The notes below the pieces were generated by a model, which worked only from the letters and a program-made list of their open reading frames with translations, ran no database searches and was not told the DNA's origin. Source: Alnus glutinosa (taxonomy: Eukaryota; Streptophyta; Magnoliopsida; Fagales; Betulaceae). Taken from it: DNA of 64,000 nucleotides. Positions 11,494 to 22,689 of this stretch are shown here, piece after piece; positions within the stretch are counted from its first letter, which is position 1; the number at the start of each line of letters is the position of its first letter. The DNA lies in contig NC_084887.1 in NCBI RefSeq assembly GCF_958979055.1, forward strand, positions 37,942,620 to 38,006,619, read 5' to 3'. The translations under genes were made by a program, and so were the position numbers.

Positions 11494-12024
11494 CATTCTA
11501 AAAAAAGATAGTTGAGTAAAGACCAAAATGACATTGGAATTTAGTAAAGGAAAGATGGCATCTTAGTGAACATGTTAGCATCCTTAGTGAGCTCTCTATT
11601 TCAAAATTTTCACCAAAATTTGGTGAAAAACTAAAAAAAGTTCACTTCAACAAAATCTCTATAATTTCTCTATTTTGTTGTCTCATATCAGAATTTTACT
11701 CCAAATTTAGTTCACAAATTTCACGAGCTATTGAATATTTTATTATTTTTCTCTCATTTCAATTCACTTCACTTTTTCACTTTTTTCTCTCAACATTTGT
11801 TAGGAGTGATTGCTTAAAACGAATAAAAAATTAATATTTAGTTGAAATAGAGAAATATTTGAAGAGTTTAGTATATGGAGTTTATTAAAAGTGATAAATA
11901 AAATAACAAGTAAATTATTTAGCTAAAATTTATAGAAAATTTGAATATCTTACTAAGAATATTCTAAAGATATTTTCTATGAGAATCTGCCAATCTGGCC
12001 ATCAAAGAAAAAGAAAAAAAAAAA
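11494..12024. other. AT-rich intergenic
   Basis: I see no gene, repeat or element with confidence. Confidence 0.4.
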
Positions 12025-12265
12025 AGAAGAGGTAGATTTTTAGCAATGATTAGTATCTGACGTTGGCCATCTAACGTAAGCCTAGAAACTATTGACAGCA
12101 AATTATTCACATGCGGTTTTAGAATAGGATTCGGTGTAAGCTCATGATGGGTAGAAGTCTTCTATAAATAGGGATTCAGATCCTCTGCAACAATCTAAGC
12201 CGTTCGTTCTAGTAAACTACTTCCCATTGACTTCATAGCAGCAGAATAAAGCTGATAAAGCTGAT

Positions 12266-13035
12266 GCTTTTTGATGTGTTTGGCAACCGAGTGGAATAAA
12301 TATTCTACTCAGATTTTTCCTAAAATCCGCCCACCTGCCCGAATACCCAAATTTGACCTGAATTTTGTTTGAATTTTAAGCTGATAATTTGAGTACTGGC
12401 TGGGCCCCACGCGCAGAACAAACTGTCTCCCAAAAAGCGCGTGGGTCCCACATATAAATAATAAAATAATACAAATTTAAATAAAACAAAAATTAAAAAA
12501 ACTTAATTAAAAACACAAGGGGTGGCCGCGCGGCCACCCTCGAACAGCGGGGGTGGCCGCGCGGCCTCCCCTGAACAGCGGGGGTGGCCGCGGGGCCTCC
12601 CTGGCCAGCGGGGGTGGCCGCGCGGCCTCCCCCGACCCTTGGGGGTGGCCGCGCGGCCTCCCCCGACCACGGGGGGTGGCCGCGCGGCCTCCCCCGGCCA
12701 CTGGGGGTGGCTGCCAACCGGCAGCCACCCCTGCATCATTTTTTTTTAATTTTAATTTTTTTTAAAAAAAAAAAATTATTTATTTATTTATTAATTAAAT
12801 AATCAATATATAATAAATTATTATTATTTAAATTATTATTTTACACAACTTTTCAAAATACCAATCATTATACACAATTTTTTAAACTTTCAATCATTTT
12901 TTACCATTAAAATATAATATTTTTCAATCTCAAAATTCAACATCCAAACACAATTTTTTACCTCGATATTTATAAATAGAATTAGAATTCAATTCTAATT
13001 CTCAAAATTCAATACTCAAACTCATAATTTCATTG
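12266..13035. mobile_element. Non-autonomous DNA element with GC-rich core, copy 1
   Basis: The AT-rich arms and GC-rich core match 39180-40043 in the opposite orientation, including 'cctcgatatttataaatagaatt' next to 'caattctaattctcaaaattca'. The ends share a GTTTGG-type terminal repeat. Comparison with the empty site at 21003-21031 places the ends within a few bases. There are no transposase genes. The superfamily is unclear, since no target duplication was certain. Confidence 0.65.
12519..12729. repeat. GC-rich palindromic tandem array, 7 units of 30-31 bp
   Basis: Each unit is close to GGGGGTGGCCGCGCGGCC(A/T)CCCCC, which is self-complementary, plus a short variable spacer. The last unit, with GTGGCTGCC-aac-CGGCAGCCAC, differs and is shared with copy 2. 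All frames are open on both strands because of composition; these frames are not genes. Confidence 0.9.
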
Positions 13036-13439
13036 CATTAAGCCGACCACATCTGTACCTCTTCCCATTGGACGGTTCAGATAAAGGTCTGGTCAACTTG
13101 GGTGAATCAATGGTGCCTGACAAGGTTTACAAACTTAGTTGAAAAATCTTTTCAAAGCTTATGTCACTTTCTAGTTGCCTGGGTGTGGGGGTTTTTATTT
13201 TTATTTATTTAATTTTTTAAAAAAAATATAATCATTTTATTAATACACTCAAAAGTAACTACTTAACAACTTATTGATAAATGATTTATTTTATTCTTTT
13301 TTCTACGATTCTATTTTAAAAAAAAATTATCATTGAATCTATAGGTTCATATCGATTCTTCATATCAACCCTACTAATTTAATAGAAATTTTTAAAAATA
13401 AGAGAATAAGAAATTGACAAAAAGATGATATATAGTGTA

Positions 13440-13640
13440 TCTCATTTTTTATTTCAAAGAGTTTTTTTTTAAAAAAAAAATTGATGTGACAAAATTTTGT
13501 TGTAAATGTTTGGGTGTTGTGTTGAAAATTGTTTGTCAGTGTTTTAACTTTTTTTTTTTTTTTTAATAGAAAGGAAAGAGAAAAAGAGAAAAAGGGGATT
13601 GTTGATTTATTTATTTATGTATTGTTGATTGAGTAGCACT
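13440..13640. repeat. Dispersed repeat, inverted relative to 17300-17470
   Basis: The text 'gtgacaaaattttgttgtaaatg ... gaaaggaaagagaaaaagagaaa' reappears as its reverse complement at 17300-17470. The family is unknown and it is non-coding. Confidence 0.5.
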
Positions 13641-13959
13641 ATAGCAATTAGCCTTCCTTTTGGTTAAATTGATTAGTCGGATTGAGAGAAATTATGCTAA
13701 TTTTTACTATAGAGTTAACAAAAATAATCTTTAATTACTATATAAGCCAAACGAGAATGCCTGCGAAATGAGTAATTTTTATTAACCTCTTATCTCCCAA
13801 CAAAAAAGTTAATATATTATATATGATCTTGACCGACCAGCCCAATAATTGATTGCATTACATGTAGACGACCAGTAGTTGGACCAAAACAATGTCGAGC
13901 CAAAAACCAACGGATCATGAATTTGTGTAGCTATTTGCATCCATAAAAAGGGAGCAGTA
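13641..13959. other. AT-rich intergenic
   Basis: No recognisable feature. Confidence 0.4.
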
Positions 13960-14480
13960 GTAGCTCCAATTCTCCAAACTTGTTCTGCAAAACGGACCTC
14001 AAGCAGTACTCATGACTATGGTAGTTTAGCTGTCCAACAAAGATTGAGGTGAGGAATGAGTATCCTTTTTATATCCTTATCTATTTTCATGGCTAGCTAG
14101 CAGTAGAGTTTAATTTTCTCTAAGCTCGTCACTGTTGCTACTCAATCTGAGTTTTTTTTTTTCTTTTTTTTTTTTTTGTGGGGGGGGGGGGGGGGGGGGA
14201 GACAATTAAGAGCTATATATCATTTTGTTGTCTAAAGCTTGGATTTCTTCATGAGTACAACTATATATACATTATTTGAAAAATATTCTTATAATTTTAT
14301 TTAATTTTCTTTGATGGGTCTAAAACTTTTTTTTTTTTTTTTGGCAGGATCCTCAAGGTAGTCCAGAAGAAAACCAAATTTAATCTAAGATGGTGGAACC
14401 GGCAAGCTGTTGCACTCTTATCCTGTATGTAATTTAATGCTACCTATTTTTGTCTTAATTTAATTTGGTTCCATTTGAAA
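13960..14480 (+). promoter_or_regulatory. Orphan DUF247 leader
   Basis: The leader is complete: the 'ctcaagcagtactcatgac' block, 'ctaagctcgtcactg', the intron text 'gttgtctaaagcttgg', an acceptor TTGGCAG before GATCCTCAAGG (14342-14357), a UTR exon ending 'cactcttatcct', and a donor GTATGTAA. No coding exon follows; a run of AT-rich repeats begins at 14520. The G/C run 14178-14199 interrupts the intron. Confidence 0.65.
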
Positions 14481-14544
14481 TACATATTTACATTGCCTTT
14501 TTTTCTTTTAATAAATAAAGTTAAATTAACAAAAAAAAAAAAAA

Positions 14545-14620
14545 AAACTTCACTTATAACTCATGATTTTTCATTACTTTTGCAATTAGATACTTAAACT
14601 TAGAGTATCAACCTTTCAAT

Positions 14621-14685
<65 letters not shown>

Positions 14686-15000
14686 TTTTTTTTTTATTTT
14701 TTATTTTTTTTACTTTCAACTTTCCGTTAAATTATTCTGTTAAATCTTGTCAAAATTTTAAAAATGCCCTTCATTTTTTTTGAAAAATAAAATAAAAAAA
14801 ACTTCACTTATAACTCATGATCTTTCATTACTTTTGCAATTAAATACTTAAACTTAGAGTATCAACCTTTCAATTTTTTTTTTTAAATTTTTTTTATTTT
14901 TTTTTTAATTTTTTTAATTTCAACTTTCCGTTAAATTATTCTGTTAAATCCTGTCAAAATTTCAAAAATGCCCTTCATTTTTTTTAAAAAATAAAATTAA
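14545..15000. repeat. Direct tandem duplication, about 255 bp
   Basis: 'aacttcacttataactcatga' starts at 14546 and again near 14801. Both copies run through 'caactttccgttaaattattctgttaaatc' and 'aaaatgcccttcattttttt'. Between them are TTTA and TTA microsatellites. The sequence type (cttcacttat..., gttaaat.ctgtcaaaat) resembles long terminal inverted repeats of foldback elements in this window (17972-20910). Confidence 0.7.
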
Positions 15001-15099
15001 AAATTTGCAAGGATTTAGATGTCGGTCAGAATTCAACGGATTTAATTTGCAAAAATATTCATGCTTAAATCTTTGAAAATTTTAATAATTTTTTGGGAG

Positions 15100-15900
15100 A
15101 AATTCACTAATAACCCCTGATCTTTCATCACTTTTGAAAAAAAGTACCCAAACTTTAAAAAGTGTCAATTTAGGGTTTCCATTTTTCAATTGTTTTCAAT
15201 TTCAACTCTCCATTATAATTTTTTGTTAAATCTTGTCAAAATTTCCAAAATACCCATCTTTTTTTTTAGGAAAAAATTGCTAGAATTTAGATGTTGGTAA
15301 GAATTTAACAGAATTTACAAAAATACACATGCCTGAATCTTTGAAATTTTTTTTTTATTCTTTTTAAAAAAATACACGTGTATTTTATAAATTTTGATAG
15401 GAATTAATGGAAAATTCTAACGGAGTGTTGAAATTGAAAAAAAATAAATTAAAAGATATATACCCTAAATTGATACTTTTTAAAATTTGGGTACATTTTT
15501 TTGAAACTAATTAAAAATATAGGAAAAAGTACACATATTCCCCTCAAACTACTACTTTATTTTCAATATCTCCCAAAACTACAAATTGTGTCAATGTCCC
15601 TTCCTAAACTATAAAAAAAAAAAATCAATATCCCCCATAATGACAAAAATACCCTTAATAAAATTATGAAAATTCTTATAATGATTTAAAAATAAATCAA
15701 AAAAATTAAAAAAAAAAACGGTTTTTCATTTTTTTTAAACAAATTATTATTTATATAATTTTCAGTTTTTTTATATATAATTTCCAAATTTTTTTCAATT
15801 TTTTTAGTTTTAGTTTTTCTTTTTCGAATTTCTAAGGATATTTTTACCTTACTGAAAAAAAATTTAGGATCATTTTAGGAAACCCAATATATGGAGTTTT
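15100..15900. repeat. Foldback-type inverted repeats
   Basis: 15113-15260 (cctgatctttcatcac ... tgttaaatcttgtcaaaatttcc) is partly complementary to 15370-15510 (attttgataggaatt ... tttgggtac). 15525-15670 begins a related unit (acacatattcccctcaaactac). These look like decayed arms of foldback elements. No gene is seen. Confidence 0.45.
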
Positions 15901-15981
15901 CTTTATGCTAAACCTGTTTGGCTGTTTCTATTTAAATACTAAAATCTATTTTGCATTAGTTTATGCATCTATATATCTTTA

Positions 15982-16021
<40 letters not shown>

Positions 16022-16616
16022 CTTTTTTTTTGAATGGAAGCATCTATATATCTAGCTGGCTGTTTATTATACTAATTAATTCTGTGAAGAGTAAGATGAT
16101 CTTTATTCACTTCAAAATCCTATCCAATTTATCGTAATGGGTTACTTCAACTCCTCTTAATATATTTTTTTTTTTTCCTTTTGGGATAAGTAAGTGATAC
16201 TGATCATTTTGCTGTCTAAAGCTTGGACTTCTTGAGTAGAACTATATATATATACATTACCTGAAAAATAATCTTAAATTTATTTGATGGGTCTATATAT
16301 ATGATCTTTTCTTGCAGGATCCTCAAGTAGTCTGGAACTTCTTCATTCTAGTAACCAAATTTTAAGAGTGGTGGAAACGACAAGTAGTCGCATTTTTATC
16401 TTGTATGTGAATTCAATGCTACCTCTTTTTGCCTTAATTTTGTTCCATTTGAAATACTTATACTTCCTTTTTTCTTAACAAACTCAAATTATTATTATTG
16501 TTTTTTTTCTTTCTAAAAGCAACGAAATAAATAATTACATACACTTTCTTCTCACTCACATTAAGGGGCAAATCAGATCCTCTGCCACTTACGGGTTATT
16601 AAAAACTCAAAACATC

Positions 16617-16665
<49 letters not shown>

Positions 16666-16895
16666 TGAACATCTCTCAGACTCTTACGCTAATACTCTTT
16701 TTTGAATGGATGTTATACTCATAATTAAGTGCATGGGTAATTTTTTTTCTCTGCACTATTTCAAGATCGAATTGTGCCTAAATTTTCAAATCTCTTTTGT
16801 TTTGTTTTTACTCTCTTTTTATAAAAAATTTTGTCACTCCGAAAGAAACAACTTTAGGAGGCAAAAATTGAGAAGAAATTACAGATCCAACATAT
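15901..16895 (+). promoter_or_regulatory. Leader of the truncated DUF247 copy
   Basis: It contains the leader blocks: 'tatggagttttctttatgctaaacctg', the intron text, an acceptor TTGCAG before GATCCTCAAG (16313-16328), a UTR exon, a donor GTATGTGAATTC (near 16402) and the 'cactccgaaagaaacaacttt' block just before the ATG. T runs (15983-16021) and TTA repeats (16618-16660) are inserted. By analogy, the UTR carries two introns. Confidence 0.55.
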
Positions 16896-17170
16896 ATGGC
16901 TGTGAACGAAAAAGGAGATGCTAGTGATAGAATTGATATCGACCACTTGGAGTCTTTAATAAAAGATATGATGCCCCATGATTTGCTCGTGCCGCCTAAG
17001 TATTGTTGCATCTTCAAAACTCCTGTCATTCTCAAAAGGCATAATGAAAGAGCTTATATCCCGGATGCATTTTCTATTGGGCCTCTCCATCATGAGAATC
17101 CAAACTTGAAAGCCACAGAAAAAATTAAAGCCAAGTATTTGCAAGTCTTTATCTCTCGATTTGGCCCTCC
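16896..17170 (+). pseudogene. DUF247 N-terminal stub
   Basis: The frame opens MAVNEKGDASDRIDIDHLES, then gives the CIFKTPVIL, HNERAYIPDAFSIGPLHH and KATEKIKAKYLQ motifs of the DUF247 N-terminus. Homology ends near 17170 and the frame stops at 17189 in unrelated repeat sequence. About four fifths of the protein is absent. The start agrees with the two intact copies. What remains is in frame, apart from one extra residue in the Cys pair region (YCCIF). Confidence 0.85.
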
Positions 17171-17971
17171 GGATAAACAAATAAATTAATACAAAAAGTA
17201 AGTAGTGAAAGTGAAAAAAAAAATATTAATTTAAATAGTAGAACCAAATAACTAACATAAAAAACAATGAATAATTAACTCATTATAATTAGTGTGACAT
17301 GAGTGTAATAAATAATTATAAATAATAGTAGTTGCTTTGGATAATCCCTTTCTCTCTTTTTCTCTTTCCTTTCTATTAAAAAAGTTAAAATGTTGACAAC
17401 AACTTTCAACACAGCACCAAAACATTAATAACAAAATTTTGTCGCATCAAAACTTAAAAAAATAAAAATAAAAACCTCTTTGAAAAAAAAAAATTTATAC
17501 ATCTTCCTCACGTGGGAAATAAGATTATCTCAATTTCATTTAATGAAATGAATATTGTCTATTTCAAATGAAATGTCAGGATTTAAAGTTGATATAACTA
17601 ATGATGTATATAAAGTCAACATTGGTACGTCTTTTAAAAATTTAAATAATGTGACATCATATACACAGTAAAATATATTAACTTTAAATCCTGACCATAA
17701 AATGAGTTAATATCCATTTCATTTGAAATGGAGAGGTTCTTATTCCCTTCCTATCTTTTTTCTATCCTCTCACTTTTGAAAATCACCATTAGATATGTAG
17801 AGCTCATATAAAAGACTGACATAAATCCACAGATCCAATGATAATTTTCAAAAAAAAAAAGGCAAAACGGCAAAATAGAAATATTAGGAGAAAATAAATG
17901 TTGTTATCAACACACCCACACGGCCACACCCCCAACATCGCTCAATAGAAAGTGAGATAAGCTCTGAAAAG
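17171..17971. repeat. Repeats downstream of the stub
   Basis: 17300-17470 is the reverse complement of the dispersed repeat at 13440-13640. 17513-17745 is an imperfect inverted repeat: 'tcatttcaaatgaaat' types pair at both ends, and 'caggatttaaagttgat' pairs with 'ttaactttaaatcctg'. It is consistent with a MITE. No gene is seen. Confidence 0.5.
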
Positions 17972-18172
17972 ATTTTGGGATAACTTTACAAAAGGATATC
18001 AAATTATACGACGTTTTGAAGTAAATGTACTGAGTTAATAAACGTCTCAAACTGGAATATTCATGTTTCCAAACGTCTCACTTAAGGGTACTCCATTAAG
18101 ATTTGCTGTTAAATCATAACAGAGTACCTAAAATACCCCTCATTTTTTAAGGAAAAAAAAATGCTAGGATTT

Positions 18173-18570
18173 TGTTAAGGGCCTACAAGATGGATCGGCC
18201 TTATATCCAGTTAGGGATAATACCTGCGATTGGGGAAGGAATCGAGTAGCTTAGGGGGACTCTTTAGGAAGATTCTAGAAGAGTTCTCCAAGTTATGTCA
18301 ATTTACCCTTGTATCCTTTAGATCCAAATGCGCTTAGAAGTATCTTTTATCCTGCATTTTAATTGTTAGTTAATCATTGGGAGAGAGAAAAAAAGGCTTA
18401 ATTCGATTATTTAGCAAAGAAGGGAGGAAAGGAGAGGTAGATTGGAAAATCATTGTAATTGATTCTTGCGAGCTTGGGCCTCTTAGAAGTGCTCGTAGTA
18501 ATATTCAGTAGTAACCAAAAAATCATATTCCCTCTCCATTTCCTCATTGTCTCCATAAATCACCCTTATA
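18173..18570 (+). repeat. 5' LTR of the 18-kb element
   Basis: 398 bp. It matches 20265-20634 through 'agcttagggggactctttag', 'atcttttat', 'ggagagagagtaag'-type text and 'cattgtctcca'. The terminal CA has mutated to TA. Confidence 0.8.
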
Positions 18571-19007
18571 AGTGGTATCCAAAGCCTTTCGTTCTCACCC
18601 ATTGCTTCCATATACTCCATTTTCTCACCAAAATTTTTTCTCATGGCTGACAGTGTTAGAAAATAATGTTATAAAAAGAAGAATCAAAACAAAAACACTG
18701 AAATTGTTAGGAAAATATTTTGTGAGAAAGAACAAAAATCTGAAATAAAAGATAGCTTTGAGGCACGATGAATCGCTATCTTTAAGACGATATTTGCCCC
18801 CACTCGGAATGAGTTTGCTAATAGGTTGCTAGCAAATCGCCTCTAGGATACAACAAAGCTATAAATTCTACAGATAGCAATTCTAGAGAATTCCTACAAT
18901 TTCACTTGTGAATTTCTAAAATTGAGAATGAAAATCTGAACAGTAAAATTGATGAGGAACAGTTACAATATTTATATTATTAACCGTTTCACAACACCCA
19001 ATATAGC

Positions 19008-19085
19008 AGTTGGTCTGATGGATAAGGTGCCTTTTCATGTCATCCAATGCATAGGTTTGAGTCTTCGTAACTGAGTTTTTACGGT
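19008..19085 (+). ncRNA. tRNA-like sequence with Pol III A/B boxes
   Basis: An A-box-like tggtctgatggataagg (19010 region) resembles the D-arm of plant tRNA-Arg. A B-box-like ggtttgagtct follows about 32 nt later, and a T5 run ends it. The acceptor ends cagtt/aactg can pair. Arm pairing is otherwise poor, so it is a decayed tRNA-derived sequence and not a working tRNA gene. Confidence 0.35.
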
Positions 19086-19117
19086 TTTAACTTTTAATTC
19101 TTTTAGACAATAAAAAT

Positions 19118-19208
19118 ATCAAAAAACCGTTACTTTGCCGAGGAGAAGACTCGAACCACTGCTCTTTAAGTTTGTAAGAAACTGTTAAACCACTAAGCCA
19201 CCAAATTA
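19118..19208 (-). ncRNA. Second tRNA-like sequence, convergent
   Basis: On the minus strand, TGGCTTAGTGG fits the A-box consensus and GGTTCGAGTCT fits the B box at 10 of 11 positions, at tRNA spacing. A T6 run follows (minus strand, around 19125). The anticodon arm agttt/aaact is a perfect stem. It faces the tRNA-like sequence at 19008 and lies between the primer site and gag of the LTR element. Confidence 0.4.
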
Positions 19209-19373
19209 CAATTATAATATAACAATCTAACAAAAATATATAACAGACAATACCCGTATCGCCCTCCTCACTAAATCCTCGAAAACATGCGAAGACCATA
19301 TTGCCCGTTAAGAAACCACTAACACCTCCATCCAGCAGCAATTAATCGAACTTAATGAGACGTTCGGAACTTC

Positions 19374-20262
19374 ATGGCAACTCAAGCCAGGCCACCACTA
19401 GAGCGATCTCCCATGGTGGCCATTCAACACCCTCCCTTGGATGAACCCCCCCCCCATTTCCACTTCCACTTCCTTTTGTTCAGGGTCGTGATGAACGCAG
19501 ATTCCATGCACATGAAGGACGTGATGGACGTGACGGATGGGATGATCGCTGCATGAACCGTGACAACAATCAACCATTGGGCCATGATCGATGGGAGTAT
19601 CATGATGACCGCCGACTCCGATACGATAATGATTATCCGGATCCTAACCAAGACGATCGAATGTTCATGCCCGTCCCTTATGACTGGACTTTCCACGATT
19701 TGATGGTGAGAACCCCTCCTATAAGGTGAATCAATTTTTTTGATTACTATCAAACACCTCTCTACCAGCGCATCCGAATGACTTCCTTCCACATGGAAGG
19801 GGAGGCCCTCATATGGTTCCAAGATGCGGAAGAATCAGGACAACTTCCAACGTGGGAGGCCTTCTTACATGTTCTGCTTACGTGTTTCGGACCGGCCTAT
19901 GATGATACAATGGAGGCCTTGATGCGACTCCATCAATCCTCTACCATAGCTGAGTATACCACCCAATTCGAGGCTCTCTCGAATTGCTTGAGGGGTATTT
20001 CGGAGAAGAACCGCCTAAGCTATTTTCTAAATGGCTTGAAAGATGACATCCGCCTGCCGGTGTGGATTGTTAAATCCGACGACCTTGGTGGCAGCCTTTG
20101 GCCTTGCAATGCTGCAAGAGGAATACATTCTAAGGTTCAAATGCCCTATACGCTCGGCCACGACTTCATACTCTTTTGGACGTCAACAAACGTGGGGTCA
20201 ATCCGAACATTCTCCTGTCTAGCAAGTCCTTCAACCATCTTCCCAACTGACCTTACCGACAA
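19374..20262 (+). pseudogene. Ty3/gypsy-type gag, frameshifted
   Basis: The first part (19374-19730) is rich in D, R and H and changes frame near 19480. The second part (19778-20100) encodes a clear retrotransposon gag block: MEGEALIWFQDAE, W-AFLHVLLTCFGPAY, ALMRLHQSSTIAEYTTQFE, then RLSYFLNGLKDDIRLPV. This is the Retrotrans_gag domain of plant Ty3/gypsy elements. The zinc knuckle and pol are missing. The frame runs on into non-gag sequence until 20266. Confidence 0.75.
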
Positions 20263-20929
20263 GTGAGGAAGGAATCAGGTAGCTTAGGGGGACTCTTTAG
20301 GAAGATTCTAGAAGAGTTTTCCAACTTATGTTAATTTACTGTTGTATCCTTTAGATCTAGATGCGCTTAGAAGCATCTTTTATCTTGCATTTCAATTGTT
20401 AGTTAATTGTTGGGAGAGAGAGTAAGGTTGAATTCGGTTAGATCTATTCTAACCGAATCGCCTATTTAGCAGAGAAGGGAGGTAAGGAGAGGTAGACTGG
20501 AAAATCATTGTAATTGATCCTTGTGATCCTTGAGAGCTTGGGCCTCTCAGAAGCGCTTGTAGTAATATTCAGTAGTAACCAGAAAACCATATTACATCTC
20601 AATTTCTTCATTGTCTCCAGAAATCACCCTTACAGATTTAGGTGTTGGTCAGAATTTAACTAAATTTACAAAAATATCCATGTCTGAATCTTTGAAAATT
20701 TTGATAATTTTTTTTTTTTTTAAAAAAAAAAAAAAAATGGTATTTTGAGAATTTTGACAGAATTTAACAGCAAATCCTAACGAAGTACCCTTAAGTGAGA
20801 CGTTTAGAAACGTGCATACCCCAATCTGATACGTTTGTTAGTTTAATACATTTATCTCAAAAGAATGTATAATTAGATAACTTTTTGTGAAGTTATCTCA
20901 AAAAAAAATTTTATCTGAGGAATATGTGA

Positions 20930-21260
20930 ACCTTGTCGGGCACCATTGATTCACCCTACCTTATCTGAACCGTCCAATGGGAAGAGGTGCAGATTTGGTC
21001 GGGTCAATCCAATGAAAGCATGTGCCTTATTCTGCTGCTACGAAATCAATGGGAAATAGTTTACTATAACGAACGGCTTAGATAGTTGCAGCGGATCCAA
21101 ATCCCTATTTTTAGAAGACTTCTGCCCGTCATGAGCTTACACCGATTCCTATTCTAGCTAAAACTGCATGTGAATAATTTTCTATCAATAGTTTCTAGGC
21201 TTACGTTTGATGGCCAACGTCAGCTTAAGCCAACATCATATACTAATCATTGCTAAAATT
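20930..21260 (-). repeat. Duplicated promoter-like module, intact 'empty' copy
   Basis: This is the reverse complement of 12025-12260 joined to 13040-13130, without the GC-rich element. Its TATA equivalent reads tctaaaaatagg and is therefore weakened. Confidence 0.65.
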
Positions 21261-21984
21261 CTACCTTATTTTACTTGGATATACAAATGCGAGAGGCATG
21301 TACTTGTGATTTTTAACGGAGTTTAAGAGTTGATTTGAGTTTGTGATTTTAAAATGTGTAATAAAAAAAAAAAATTTAAAAACGTAGTTAAACGTTTGGT
21401 AAAATTACAGTTTGACATTTAAAATAGCATATTAGTCTTTAAAATTTTGTGTTTTTGAAAAAATACCCATTATCTGCGAATTGAAAAGCGGTTTTTTGTG
21501 GTTTTATAAACGCAATTTTCAAACGATTTATTTTCTACGAATTGATTTAAAATCACACTTTTCGTCTACAAAATCGCAATTTTAAAATCACACTTTTTCT
21601 TCTTCTTCTTCTTCTTCTTCTTCTTTTTTTTTTTAGCTCTCTTATTTTAACCTAATCTCTCTGACTCTCAAAACAAGCCACCGATGCAGTTCAGCATGTT
21701 CTTTTTCTTTTTTTAAGTTTTTTTTTTTCCTGTTTTTTATTTTTAGTTTTTGAAGAAAATATTTTAATGTAATATAAAAATGAAAATTGTTTTTAAAAGA
21801 CTTTTGTGTTTATGAAAAGTACTGTTTTGTATTTTTTTTTGTTATGAAAAGAATTTTGTTAATCTTTTCATAACATTATTGGATCCGGCCGCTACACCAC
21901 CTACAATATCTTTACATCGTTAAACTTCTTATAAAATGTTTTCGTGATATGATCGAAGACGCGGTCAAGACAGCTGTGCCTCAC
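21261..21984. other. AT-rich intergenic
   Basis: A CTT microsatellite lies at 21598-21625. Short inverted pieces around 21480-21595 (cgcaattttcaaacg / gcaattttaaaatcac) suggest a worn foldback. No gene is seen. Confidence 0.35.
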
Positions 21985-22194
21985 AAGCTGCACGAGCTAC
22001 ACAATTTCTTGATCCGTTGGTTTTGGTCCAAACAACAAGTCTACACACGATCAATAATTGTGTCATCGGTCGGTCAAGACCATAAACACAAGCTGCACGA
22101 GCTACACAATTTCTTGATCCGTTGGTTTTGGTCCAACAAGAAGTCTACACGTGATCAATAATTGTGTCATCGGTCGGTCAAGACCATAAACATG
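21985..22194 (+). repeat. Tandem duplication, 2 x 105 bp
   Basis: 'aagctgcacgagctacac' starts at 21985 and 22090. The two copies are nearly identical to the end, 'gtcaagaccataaaca'. A diverged third copy is at 32498-32600. The open frame across it is a by-product. Confidence 0.85.
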
Positions 22195-22689
22195 CATACA
22201 TTACAAGCCCTCACTTCGACCAAGATTAATGAAGTTAATTAACAATTGACAACTATAATTGTTCTGATTAGAACATTAGTACCGGCTTTCTTAAATCTCA
22301 TTTATTTTTATTTTTTATTTTTTATTATAATATATATATATGCAGGAAAAAAAATTTAAAAATCATTTGAATCATATTCCTTTATTGTTCCATAAATTAA
22401 TGAAACACTAAAAAAATCAAAAGTTGTACCATACTTCTAAAGAAGTAAAAGTGGTTTCCATTAATGGTAGATTTGGAAAAATATGGATGAAATTGAACGG
22501 GAAATAGAAATGAGAAAAATAAATAAATAAATAACATTTCTCAATTATAAGTGGTTGATTTGTCTATGATACACTCATAATTATTTTACCAATTATAAAA
22601 TGATATATGTGGTACGTAGTGGGCACTACTTCCATTTCCTGGTTTCCATCAATAATATTGCAAGTGACCGCGGGGAAAGGGAGTATGCA
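22195..22689. other. AT-rich intergenic
   Basis: Nothing recognisable. Confidence 0.35.

Larger units (their letters stand above)
12025..13150 (+). repeat. Duplicated promoter-like module, split by a transposon
   Basis: 12025-12260 plus 13040-13130 match, in reverse orientation, 20930-21260. The matching text includes 'gtaagcctagaaactattgac' and 'cccattggacggttcag'. The module contains a good TATA box (TATAAATA, 12163-12170). The copy at 20.9 kb lacks the 0.77-kb insert, which shows the insert is a mobile element. I cannot tell what the module once drove. Confidence 0.6.
18173..20634 (+). mobile_element. Small LTR retrotransposon, pol deleted, TSD GATTT
   Basis: The element starts TGTTAAGGG and ends CCCTTACA, with a perfect 5-bp target duplication gattt (18168-18172 and 20635-20639). 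The 5' LTR is 18173-18570. It is followed by a methionine primer-like site, tggtatccaaagcc, at 18573. The 3' LTR (about 20265-20634) lacks its first 60 bp or so and abuts the end of gag, so pol, the purine tract and the LTR start went in one deletion. Confidence 0.85.
17972..20910. mobile_element. Foldback DNA element with long inverted arms, split by an LTR element
   Basis: The left arm (17972-18130) and right arm (20750-20910) are inverted copies. Shared blocks include 'aaacgtctcacttaagggtac' against its complement at 20783-20803 and 'gataacttt' against 'aagttatc'. The arms are about 160 bp, non-coding, and enclose the small LTR retrotransposon. This suits a Mutator-like foldback, but I found no clean target duplication. 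Confidence 0.6.

Noticed and set aside
12493..12802. Many open frames of 70-85 codons on both strands
   Set aside because: They are forced by the 30-31-bp GC-rich palindromic units and encode only G/R/P/A repeats.
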